From: Frankia sp.
GTDB lineage: Bacteria; Actinomycetota; Actinomycetes; Frankiales; Frankiaceae
Direction: 5' to 3'
Assembly (NCBI GenBank): GCA_019689615.1
Contig: JADGHD010000010.1
Span: 1-22,363, forward strand
DNA length: 22,363 bases
Shown piece by piece: positions 5,914 through 12,851 of the stretch. The notes under the pieces were generated by a model that was not told where the DNA came from, did not search any database, and saw only the letters and a list, made by a program, of their open reading frames with translations. Numbering within the stretch: the stretch's first letter is position 1; each line of letters starts with the position of its first letter. The position numbers and the translations under genes were made by a program.

Positions 5914-6887
5914 CCCAGGAGCAGCCCCAGGCGCCGGGCGGCGCGAGCCCCCAGGAGCGGCTGCGCGCCCTGCTGCACGCGGCGGTCGAGCCCATCCAGC
6001 CCTCGCCCCAGGCGTACGAGCTGATCCGGGAGCGGGTGGCGCGCCGCGCCCGCTGGCGCGCGCCGCTGCTGGCCGCGGCCGGCGTGGCGGCCGTCGTGCT
6101 GGTCGCGCTCGCCATCGTCGCGCTGCTGCCGTCGGGGCAGGCCACGACGGTCGAGCCACCGCCGGTCACCGCGCCAAGCCAGCCGTCCGCCCCCGGCTCG
6201 CCCGGGCAGACCACCGGCGGCGACGGCCCGGACCGGCCGAGCGGCACCGCGACCGCCCCCGGGCGGACCGGGACGAGCCTGCCGCTCACCGGTTCGGCCA
6301 GCCCGCCGGCCAGCGACGACCCGACCGGCCCGACCCCGGCCACGCCGTCGGCGTCGCGGACCGATGGCCACAGCCCGCCGGGGCGCGGGGCGGACGTCGA
6401 CGGCGACGGGCAGAACGACCAGGTACGCGTCACCGGCGGCGCGGTCGAGGTCACGTTCGCCGCCGGCTCGACCGCCCGGGCCGAGCTGCCCGGCGCGGCG
6501 TCGCCCAGCGGCGCCTGGTCCGGCTTCGACGCCGACAGTGACGGGCGCGCGGAGCTGATCGTCCAGACCGCGACCACCAGCGGGATGTCCTCGTTCACGC
6601 TGCTGCGCTACGCCGGGCCGGGGCGGCTCGACGTGGTCCCGGACGGCGGGGCCGAGCTGCGGCTCCAGGCCGGGCCGGGCGCCGGCTTCCGCTGCCTGTC
6701 CGGCGGCGGGCTGGAGATCGTCCGTGGCGTGACCACCGACGGCGGGCAGAACTACTCGGTGACCCGGCTGGCCGTGGAGCTGACCGCGGCTGGCCTCGCC
6801 CGGGCGCCCGGCAGCCCGTCCGTGAGCCAGCTCACCGCAGCCGAGGCGGCGCCCCTGTTCCTGGCGGACTGCGCCGGCCTGCGCTGA
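5910..6887 (+). CDS. Membrane-anchored partner of the sigma factor with DxDGD-type calcium-like motifs (325 aa)
   Basis: Probable single-pass membrane protein coupled to the sigma factor: its TTG start overlaps the sigma stop (TTGA), with GGAGG 7 nt upstream. It has a cytoplasmic N-terminal part of about 49 residues with basic helix (RERVARRARWR), one transmembrane segment at about 51-73, a Pro/Ser/Thr/Gly-rich spacer (about 76-160) and an extracytoplasmic domain. That domain carries two acidic motifs, DVDGDGQND (162-170) and DADSDGRAE (207-215), resembling FG-GAP/VCBS-type calcium loops. Cysteines at 263 and 321 could form a disulfide. The HxxxCxxC motif of zinc-dependent anti-sigma factors is absent. 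The context suggests an anti-sigma or sensor role, but the sequence alone does not prove it; it could instead be a surface protein of the regulon. Confidence 0.82.
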   Translation: MTQEQPQAPGGASPQERLRALLHAAVEPIQPSPQAYELIRERVARRARWRAPLLAAAGVAAVVLVALAIVALLPSGQATTVEPPPVTAPSQPSAPGSPGQTTGGDGPDRPSGTATAPGRTGTSLPLTGSASPPASDDPTGPTPATPSASRTDGHSPPGRGADVDGDGQNDQVRVTGGAVEVTFAAGSTARAELPGAASPSGAWSGFDADSDGRAELIVQTATTSGMSSFTLLRYAGPGRLDVVPDGGAELRLQAGPGAGFRCLSGGGLEIVRGVTTDGGQNYSVTRLAVELTAAGLARAPGSPSVSQLTAAEAAPLFLADCAGLR

Positions 6888-7003
6888 CCTGCGAGTCCGC
6901 GCGGCCGGCTGATCGCGGCCCGTGACAAGGGCCACGCCCGGAAGGCATGCCGACCTTGATCACGTTATGGTTGCTGCACGGATCCCACATGGCCGGCGGG
7001 AGC

Positions 7004-7057
7004 GCCTGGGTGGTGAGCCTCGCACTCCCTAAGGCCCAGGCACACATGCCCTGGAGG
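7004..7057 (+). promoter_or_regulatory. Alternative hairpins in the thiolase leader, one touching the Shine-Dalgarno
   Basis: CCCAGGC at 7035-7041 can pair fully with GCCTGGG at 7004-7010, or its CCAGG core (7036-7040) can pair with CCTGG at 7050-7054, which overlaps the GGAGG ribosome-binding site (7053-7057). The two pairings exclude each other. This could be a translational switch or coincidence in GC-rich DNA. Confidence 0.25.
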
Positions 7058-7062
7058 TCGCT

Positions 7063-8250
7063 ATGGCTGGCTCCGTCATCGTCGCCGGCGCGCGGACACC
7101 GATCGGCAAGCTCTCCGGGGCCCTGAAGGGGTTCTCCGCGGTCGAGCTCGGTGGGACCGCGATCAGGGGCGCGCTGGAGCGCGCGGGGATCGCCGGGGAC
7201 GCCGTCCAGTACGTGATCATGGGCCACGTCATCCAGGCCGGCGCCCAGCACATGACCGCCCGCCAGGCCGCGGTCAAGGCCGGCATCCCGATGAGCGTGC
7301 CGTCGCTGACGATCAACAAGGTCTGCCTGTCGGGCCTGGACGCGATCGCCCTGGCCGACACCTACATCGCCAGCGGCGAGTTCGACATCGTGGTGGCCGG
7401 CGGCATGGAGTCGATGACGAACACGCCGCACATGCTGCTCGGCGCGCGCGCCGGCATCCGCTACGGCACGGCCCAGATGGTCGACGCCACCGAGTGGGAC
7501 GCGCTGACCTGCGCGTTCGACCAGGTCTCCATGGGCCTGTCCACCGAGCGGTACAACGCTCGGCTGGACATCAGCCGCCAGGAGCAGGACGAGTTCTCCG
7601 CCCGGTCGCACCAGCGGGCCGCCGCCGCGATCAAGAACGGCCTGTTCGACGACGAGATCGTCCCGGTCGCCGTGCCGCAGCGGCGCGGCGAGCCCATCGT
7701 CGTCAGGGAGGACGAGGGCGTGCGCGGCGACACCACCGTCGAGACGCTGGCCAAGCTGCGCCCGGCGTTCGACAAGAACGGCACCATCACCGCCGGCTCG
7801 TCGTCGCAGATCTCCGACGGCGCCTGCGCCGTGGTCGTGATGAGCCGGGCCAAGGCAGAGGAGCTCGGCGTGCCGGTGCTGGCCGAGATCGGCCACCACG
7901 GCTTTGTCGCCGGGCCGGACTCGTCGCTGCAGTCGCAGCCGGCGAACGCGATCAGGGCGGCGCTGGCCAAGGAGGGACTGTCCCCGTCCGACGTCGACCT
8001 CTACGAGATCAACGAGGCGTTCGCCGCCGTGGCCATCCAGTCCATGCGGGAGCTGGGCATCTCGGCCGACGTGACCAACGTCAACGGGGGCGCGATCGCG
8101 CTCGGCCACCCGGTCGGCATGTCCGGCGCCCGGATCGCGCTCACCCTGGCGCACGAGCTGCGCCGCCGCGGCGGTGGCCTCGGCGCCGCCGGGCTGTGCG
8201 GCGGCGGCGGGCAGGGCGACGCGCTGATCCTGCGCGTGCCGGCAGCCTGA
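7063..8250 (+). CDS. Acetyl-CoA C-acetyltransferase (395 aa)
   Basis: Biosynthetic-type thiolase that condenses two acetyl-CoA to acetoacetyl-CoA, or cleaves the reverse way, in the cytosol. The catalytic set is complete: C88 in NKVCLSGLDA (acyl-enzyme cysteine), H349 in GGAIALGHPVG and C379 in GLCGGGGQGDA, nearly the same positions as in the Zoogloea enzyme. The N-terminus MAGSVIVAGARTPIGK is typical and the length of 395 aa is standard. The ATG at 7063 has GGAGG 5 nt upstream. The MeaB gene begins on the base after its stop, so the pair is surely an operon. In this setting it would supply acetoacetyl-CoA for the dehydrogenase and the carboxylase/reductase. A degradative 3-ketoacyl-CoA thiolase cannot be fully excluded. 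Confidence 0.95.
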   Translation: MAGSVIVAGARTPIGKLSGALKGFSAVELGGTAIRGALERAGIAGDAVQYVIMGHVIQAGAQHMTARQAAVKAGIPMSVPSLTINKVCLSGLDAIALADTYIASGEFDIVVAGGMESMTNTPHMLLGARAGIRYGTAQMVDATEWDALTCAFDQVSMGLSTERYNARLDISRQEQDEFSARSHQRAAAAIKNGLFDDEIVPVAVPQRRGEPIVVREDEGVRGDTTVETLAKLRPAFDKNGTITAGSSSQISDGACAVVVMSRAKAEELGVPVLAEIGHHGFVAGPDSSLQSQPANAIRAALAKEGLSPSDVDLYEINEAFAAVAIQSMRELGISADVTNVNGGAIALGHPVGMSGARIALTLAHELRRRGGGLGAAGLCGGGGQGDALILRVPAA

Positions 8251-9261
8251 GTGGCCTTCTCGACCACCGCGACCGCGGCGGAGCTGGTGCGCGCCGCGGT
8301 CGACGACGGCTCGCCACGGGCGCTGGCCCGGCTGATCTCGATGGTCGAGGACGCCTCGCCCCTGCTGCGGGAGATCTCCCGGCTGCTGGCGCCGCGCACC
8401 GGCCGGGCCGAGGTCATCGGCATCACCGGCGCGCCCGGTGTCGGCAAGTCCACGACCACCTCGGCGCTCGTCGCCGCCTTCCGGGCGGCCGGGCGCCGGG
8501 TGGGCGTGCTCGCCGTCGACCCGTCGTCGCCGTTCACCGGCGGCGCGCTGCTCGGCGACCGGGTCCGGATGACGGCGCACGCCACCGACCCGGACGTCTA
8601 CATCCGCTCGCTGGCCTCCCGCGGGCACCTCGGCGGGCTGTCCGCGGCGACGCCGCAGGCGCTGCGGGTGCTGGACGCGGCCGGCTTCGACGTGGTCCTG
8701 ATCGAGACCGTCGGGGTGGGCCAGGCCGAGGTGGACATCGCCGGGCTGGCCGACACCACGCTGGTGCTGCTCGCGCCGGGCCTGGGCGACGGCATCCAGG
8801 CGGCCAAGGCCGGGATCCTCGAGATCGCCGACGTGCTGGTGGTCAACAAGGCCGACCGCCCCGGCGCCGACGAGACCTACCGGGACCTGGTCGCCGGCGC
8901 GCGCAACAGCACCCGCGGCGGCGACTGGCGGCCCCCGGTGATCCGGACGGTCGCCACCGACACCTCGGGCGTGGACAAGCTGGTCGAGGCGATCGCCGAG
9001 CACCGCGCGTGGCTGGTCGCCAGCGGCGAGCTCACCCGGCGGCGGGTGCGGCGGGCGGCCGACGAGATCGAGCGGCTGGCGCTCGCGGCGCTGCGCGCCC
9101 GGGTGGGCGACCCGCGCCGCGGCCCGGTGCTGGACGACCTCGCCGCCCGGGTCGCCGCCGGCCGGCTGGACCCGTGGGCGGCCGCCGACGAGCTGGTCGC
9201 GCCGCTCGCGGCCGGCGGCGCCCCGCGGCCGGCGCCGGGCGAGCCGGAGCTGGCCAGATGA
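8251..9261 (+). CDS. meaB: MeaB/ArgK-type methylmalonyl-CoA mutase-associated GTPase (336 aa)
   Basis: P-loop GTPase that protects and reloads adenosylcobalamin-dependent acyl-CoA mutases. Seen in order: Walker A GITGAPGVGKST (57-68), the MeaB-specific segment DPSSPFTGGALLGDRVRM (89-106), ETVGVGQAEVD (151-161; Walker B/switch area) and the NKAD guanine-specificity motif (198-201). A C-terminal helical and dimerisation part follows. The GTG start is immediately after the thiolase stop with no clear ribosome-binding site, so translation is probably coupled. Its partner mutase (methylmalonyl- or ethylmalonyl-CoA mutase) is not in the window. The C-terminal 30 residues are Ala/Pro-rich and poorly conserved in type. 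Linkage to a thiolase is a familiar actinobacterial arrangement. Confidence 0.94.
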   Translation: MAFSTTATAAELVRAAVDDGSPRALARLISMVEDASPLLREISRLLAPRTGRAEVIGITGAPGVGKSTTTSALVAAFRAAGRRVGVLAVDPSSPFTGGALLGDRVRMTAHATDPDVYIRSLASRGHLGGLSAATPQALRVLDAAGFDVVLIETVGVGQAEVDIAGLADTTLVLLAPGLGDGIQAAKAGILEIADVLVVNKADRPGADETYRDLVAGARNSTRGGDWRPPVIRTVATDTSGVDKLVEAIAEHRAWLVASGELTRRRVRRAADEIERLALAALRARVGDPRRGPVLDDLAARVAAGRLDPWAAADELVAPLAAGGAPRPAPGEPELAR

Positions 9262-9283
9262 CGGCGTCGCCGCGGGGGCGGGT

Positions 9284-9357
9284 GCCTACGGCCCGGCCAG
9301 AGGCAGCGCGGCGCCGACGGCCCGACCTGGGCTGCGCGGCGCCTACGGCCCGGCCAG
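9284..9357. repeat. Three imperfect 28-29-bp repeats between convergent genes
   Basis: The core GCCTACGGCCCGGCCAG occurs identically at 9284-9300 and 9341-9357, and a diverged copy (GCCGACGGCCCGACC, 9313-9327) lies between, giving a period of 29 then 28 bp. The array fills the 112-nt gap between the meaB and thioredoxin stops. It may act in transcription termination or be a decaying minisatellite. Confidence 0.6.
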
Positions 9358-9373
9358 GGCCGCAACGGCAGGG

Positions 9374-10396
9374 CTAGAACAGCGCCGCGGCCAGCGCGCG
9401 CCGTGCCGGGCCGACGTCCGGGTGCGTGTCGCCGAGCGCCTGGAACAGGTGCACGAGGTGGGCGCGGGCCTTCTCCCGCTCGTCCCCGGAGGTGCGCCGG
9501 ACGTAGGCCACCAGCCGGTCGAACGCCTCCTTGACCTGGCCCTGGGCGAGGGTGAGGTCGGCGTCGTCGAGGACCGCGTCCACGTCGTCCGGGTTGGCGG
9601 CGAGGCGGCGGCGCACGTCGGCCGGGTCCAGCCCGCTCACCCGCTCGGCCAGGGTGACCTGGGCGAGGCCGAGCTGGGCCGTCTGGTCGCCCGGCGCCTC
9701 GGCGAGCCGCGCCCGGTAGGCCGCCGCGGCGGCGGCGAGGTCGCCCTTGGCCAGCGCATCCTCGGCCGCGGCCAGGTTCGGGTCGCGTGCCGGAGCGGCG
9801 CCGGGCCGGCCGCCCATCGCCTGCTCGACCAGGGCGAGGAGCTGGTCGAGCCAGTTACGCACCTCGCGCTCGGGCAGCGCGCCGGTGAACTCCCCGATGA
9901 TCCGCCCGCCGACGACCGCCTTCACCGCCGGGATGCCCTGCACGCCGGCGGCCTGGGCGAGGCCGGGGTTCGCGTCCACGTCGATCCTGGCGAGCACCCA
10001 GCTGCCGCCGTCGGCCTGCGCCAGCTTCTCCAGGATGGGGCTCAGCTGCCGGCACGGCCCGCACCAGGAGGCCCAGAAGTCGAGGACCACCGGGACCTGC
10101 ATGGACCGCTGGACGACCTCCTGGGCGAAGGTCGCCTCGGTGACGTCGACGATCACCGGGCCGCCAGGGGCCCCCGGGCCGCCGCCCGCGGGGGCGCCGC
10201 CCGCCGGTTCGCCGGCCGCGGCCGGCCGGGCCGCGGGAGGCGGGGGCGGTGCGGGCTTCGGGTCGAGCGGCACGGCACCGGCCAGGCGCAGCCCGCCGAG
10301 CTGGTCGGGCAGGCTGGCCGGCCCGTTCTGGCCCCGCGCTCCCGGAGCGCGGCCAGAGCGGGGCGGGACAGGAGGCCTACGTTGCATACCCACCAT
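9374..10396 (-). CDS. Thioredoxin-domain protein with TPR-like C-terminal region (340 aa)
   Basis: Co-chaperone-like thioredoxin of the YbbN/CnoX type. A Pro/Ala/Gly-rich leader (about 1-80) is followed by a thioredoxin fold (about 81-190) with the intact redox motif WCGPC (111-115; C112, C115) and the cis-proline segment GVQGIPAVKAV. Then comes an Ala-rich helical region (about 205-340) with repeats of the type AEDALAKGDLAAAAAAYRA, typical of tetratricopeptide units. It likely acts in the cytosol as a thiol oxidoreductase or chaperone holdase. The ATG at 10396 was chosen because AGGAGG lies 7-8 nt upstream; a second ATG (10387) and an open frame to 10558 are less likely. Unlike E. coli YbbN, which has SxxC, this one keeps both cysteines. 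Confidence 0.9.
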   Translation of the reverse strand: MVGMQRRPPVPPRSGRAPGARGQNGPASLPDQLGGLRLAGAVPLDPKPAPPPPPAARPAAAGEPAGGAPAGGGPGAPGGPVIVDVTEATFAQEVVQRSMQVPVVLDFWASWCGPCRQLSPILEKLAQADGGSWVLARIDVDANPGLAQAAGVQGIPAVKAVVGGRIIGEFTGALPEREVRNWLDQLLALVEQAMGGRPGAAPARDPNLAAAEDALAKGDLAAAAAAYRARLAEAPGDQTAQLGLAQVTLAERVSGLDPADVRRRLAANPDDVDAVLDDADLTLAQGQVKEAFDRLVAYVRRTSGDEREKARAHLVHLFQALGDTHPDVGPARRALAAALF

Positions 10397-10445
10397 CGTG
10401 ACACCTCCTGTGGCCACCGAGCCGCGCCGGCCAGTGGAGTCCTGT

Positions 10446-10497
10446 GGCCCGCCGGTGCCAGCGCGTGGAGGAACGCGCACATTCCCGTCGGCGGGCC
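10446..10497 (-). terminator. Nested hairpin after the MTH1187-type gene
   Basis: GGCCCGCCG (10446-10454) pairs perfectly with CGGCGGGCC (10489-10497), and inside it GCGCGT (10461-10466) pairs with ACGCGC (10473-10478) around a 6-nt loop. It overlaps the TAG stop of the upstream gene and precedes the thioredoxin start. It may terminate or attenuate transcription between the two genes; there is no U-tract. Confidence 0.35.
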
Positions 10498-10811
10498 TAC
10501 TCCGGTTCCTCGGCCTCCTGCTCCCGCAGGTACCGATCCACGGTTGCCACCTTGGCATGCATCGCGTCCACCGCGCCCGGGCGCAGGTCCGCCTTGAGCA
10601 CGAGGCTGACCCGGCCGGCCCGGGCGGCGACCGCCTCGGTGGCCCGGCGGACCACGTCCATCACCTCGTCCCACTCGCCCTCGACGAGGGTGAACATCGC
10701 GTTGGTCTCGTTCGGCAGGCCGCTTTCCCTGACCACCCGGACGGCCTCCGCCACCAGCGCGCCGACATCCTCACCCACCCCCAGCGGGGTGACGCTGAAC
10801 GCCACAAGCAT
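10497..10811 (-). CDS. MTH1187/YkoF-type thiamine-binding-like protein (104 aa)
   Basis: Small ferredoxin-like-fold protein of the MTH1187 (DUF77) family, members of which bind thiamin or related ligands. Typical features are the start MLVAFSVTPLG, the NAMFTLVEGEW segment (37-47; equivalent to the family's T-x-x-EG motif) and RVSLVLKADLRPG at about 67-79. The length of 104 aa fits the family. The ATG at 10811 has a modest GGTGGGC just upstream. The frame is open far upstream across the antisense strand of the kinase gene, but those residues look non-coding. It lies upstream of the thioredoxin gene on the same strand, with a hairpin between them. The exact ligand and role cannot be read from sequence. 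Confidence 0.88.
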   Translation of the reverse strand: MLVAFSVTPLGVGEDVGALVAEAVRVVRESGLPNETNAMFTLVEGEWDEVMDVVRRATEAVAARAGRVSLVLKADLRPGAVDAMHAKVATVDRYLREQEAEEPE

Positions 10812-11276
10812 GCCCACCGGAATATCACGGCCCGCCGTGGCGGCCCGCCGGCCGGGCGCCGCGGGCCAGCGGGCCCGCGGGTAGCGATGAGCGCGGAGAC
10901 CCGCCGCCGCTGTCCCCGCCGTGTGTATCCGTTGGGTATCTAGGCTGCTGCAATATGTAGCCGTAGCGCGACAATGGACACAACGGGCACTGACGAATGT
11001 TCGCCACGTCACCCGTTGCGTGGCGAACCGGCACAATAGTGACGACTGGTCGCGTGGCCACCACCACAACGCTACGGCCGATCTGGACACGCAAACCCGC
11101 CACAACACCGGATGACGGCACGCCCTACCATTGGCCGCCGTGGGATGGACACGCGTGGCGCCCCACCGTCGGCCCGCCGGCGGCGGCAGCGGGGTACGCC
11201 ACCACGGCAGGCGGCGACCGGTGGGCCCGGCCGCGCCGTGCCATCCCAACGTGAGCACGGTTGGGTGGTGGTGCCC
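10812..11276. other. Divergent intergenic region with nested inverted repeats
   Basis: About 465 nt, locally richer in A/T than the genes, between the MTH1187-type gene and the histidine kinase. I see no convincing gene here. The central part (10960-11078) holds nested inverted repeats listed separately. The segment from about 11112 is open in the kinase frame, but its Arg/Pro-rich translation and relaxed third-position bias look untranslated. Confidence 0.6.
10999..11028. promoter_or_regulatory. Perfect 10-bp inverted repeat, operator or RNA hairpin candidate
   Basis: GTTCGCCACG (10999-11008) and CGTGGCGAAC (11019-11028) are exact reverse complements separated by 10 nt, so the arm centres are 20 bp apart, about two DNA helical turns. 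The loop contains CCCGTTG (11012-11018), the exact complement of CAACGGG at 10981-10987. An outer pair GCCGTAGCG (10960-10968) and CGCTACGGC (11070-11078) encloses the whole. Confidence 0.5.
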
Positions 11277-12791
11277 GTGAGCTCCCGCACCCTGTTGGAC
11301 GCTTTGAGCGACCTGGTGGTTGTCGTCGGCGGCGACGGACGGCTGCTTGATCTCGGTGCCGCGGCCCGCGCCTTCCTCGGGGACCGCATCACGGGCGTGA
11401 CCCACGTGCGTGAGCTGCTGGACGTGGTCGAGCCCACGGCCCGTGGGCCGGTCGCCGAGGTCGTCGTGGACATGGTGCTGCGCACCGGCGAGTGGCGCGG
11501 CTCCGGCCACCTGCTGGACGCGGCCGGCAACCCGGTGCCCTTCGACGTCACGGTGCGGATGGACCGCGCCGGCTGGATCGTCATCGTCGCCAAGGACACC
11601 AGTGACCGGCACGCCCGCCGGGTGGCCGAGCAGGAGTCGCGGGCCAAGGACGAGTTCATGGCGCGCCTCGGCCACGAGCTGCGCACCCCGCTGAACGCCA
11701 TGCTCGGGTTCGCGCAGCTGCTGGAGCTGGAGGCGCCCAGCAACCTGCTGGAGGACGTCGAGCGCATCATCACCGGCGGCCGGCACATGCAGTCGCTCAT
11801 CGACGACGTGCTGGACCTGGCCCGGCTGCGGGCCGGCCGCGGCGAGATCATCAAGGCGCCGGTGAACGTCCTGGAGATCGTCGAGGGCGTCGTCGAGCTG
11901 GTCGAGCCGCTGGCCCAGCGCCGCGGCATCCGCCGGGTCATCCACCCGGCCGAGCCGCTGGTCGCCGACGCCGACCGGCGCCGGCTCTGGCAGGTGCTGC
12001 TCAACCTGGTCGGCAACGCGCTCAAGTACGGCCGGGATGGCGGCACGGTCCGGGTCGGGATCGTGCCGGTCACCGGCGGCCGGCTGCGGATCGAGGTCGA
12101 GGACGACGGCATCGGCCTGCCCCCGGACGCGATGGGCCGGCTGTTCCGCCCGTTCGAGCGGCTCGGCGCCGAGCGGACCAGGGTGGAGGGCAGCGGCCTC
12201 GGGCTGGCGCTCTCGCACGCGCTGGTCACCGCGATGGGCGGGGTGCTCACCGCGGCCAGCCGCCAGGGCGTGGGCAGCGTGTTCGCGGTGGTGCTGGACG
12301 CCGTCGACGTCCGCTACCCGCACCCCGACCCGGAGGAGGACATGTTCACGCCGGCCGCCGGGCGGGCGTCGCTGCCGGACGGCCTGCGGGTGGTGCACGT
12401 CAGCGGGGACCCGGCCACCCGGGCGATGGTCTCGCAGGCGCTGGCCCGCTCGTTCTCCGCGGACACGGTCAGCGTCCCGCGCGGCGCGCTCGCCCTGGAC
12501 GCGGTCCGCCGCGCCCGGCCGCACATCATCATGATCGACCAGCAGCTGCCGGACACGACCGCGGCCGAGCTGCTCGGCGAGCTCGCCGCCGACCCGCGGG
12601 CCGCGAACATCCCGGCAGTGGTGCTCTCGGCCGACGACGACCCGGCCGAGGTGCTGCGGCTGCGCCACGCCGGCGCCCGCCAGGTCGTGCCGTCCCCGAT
12701 GGACACCGGGGCGCTGGTCATCGCGGTCAGCAGCGCCGCCGGCCCGCAGCTGGCCGGGCTCGCCGACCCGGGCATCCAGCGCTCCGCCTGA
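11277..12791 (+). CDS. Soluble hybrid sensor histidine kinase with degenerate receiver (about 504 aa)
   Basis: Two-component sensor kinase without transmembrane segments, so cytosolic. Numbered from the GTG at 11277: a PAS-like N-terminal domain (about 5-110), a HisKA dimerisation domain with the phospho-acceptor H133 in GHELRTPLNAM, and a HATPase domain with N-box N247 (LNLVGNALKYG), DDGIG (276-280) and GSGLGLAL (305-312). A C-terminal receiver-like domain (about 370-490) has the acceptor-position D421 in MIDQQLPD, but the conserved lysine is replaced (VVPSPMD, S473) and the first-strand acidic pair is reduced to one Asp. The start is uncertain: GTGs at 11265-11277 follow GGTGG-like sequence, while ATGs at 11112 and 11145 would add an Arg/Pro-rich leader. 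No partner regulator is adjacent. Confidence 0.88.
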   Translation: MSSRTLLDALSDLVVVVGGDGRLLDLGAAARAFLGDRITGVTHVRELLDVVEPTARGPVAEVVVDMVLRTGEWRGSGHLLDAAGNPVPFDVTVRMDRAGWIVIVAKDTSDRHARRVAEQESRAKDEFMARLGHELRTPLNAMLGFAQLLELEAPSNLLEDVERIITGGRHMQSLIDDVLDLARLRAGRGEIIKAPVNVLEIVEGVVELVEPLAQRRGIRRVIHPAEPLVADADRRRLWQVLLNLVGNALKYGRDGGTVRVGIVPVTGGRLRIEVEDDGIGLPPDAMGRLFRPFERLGAERTRVEGSGLGLALSHALVTAMGGVLTAASRQGVGSVFAVVLDAVDVRYPHPDPEEDMFTPAAGRASLPDGLRVVHVSGDPATRAMVSQALARSFSADTVSVPRGALALDAVRRARPHIIMIDQQLPDTTAAELLGELAADPRAANIPAVVLSADDDPAEVLRLRHAGARQVVPSPMDTGALVIAVSSAAGPQLAGLADPGIQRSA

Positions 12792-12795
12792 CCGT

Positions 12796-12837
12796 CCGGG
12801 CCAGCCCGGCCGTTTCCCGCCCGCGGGCCCGGGCCCG
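12796..12837. terminator. GC-rich dyads between convergent kinase and glgB genes
   Basis: CCGGGC/GCCCGG (12796-12801, 12804-12809) and a perfect 14-bp palindrome CGGGCCCGGGCCCG (12824-12837) fill most of the 60-nt gap between the two stop codons. This is a suitable place for a bidirectional terminator, although short palindromes are common at this GC content. Confidence 0.35.
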
Positions 12838-12851
12838 GGGGTGACCCTCGG

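Noticed and set aside
6940..6966. GGAAG-N18-CGTT as a SigR-like promoter for the thiolase gene
   Set aside because: The fifth base of the -35 does not fit GGAAT/GGAAC, and such partial matches are common at this base composition.
10497..12668. 723-codon minus-strand frame ending in the MTH1187-type protein
   Set aside because: Only the last 104 residues match a family; the rest is antisense to the kinase and intergenic DNA.
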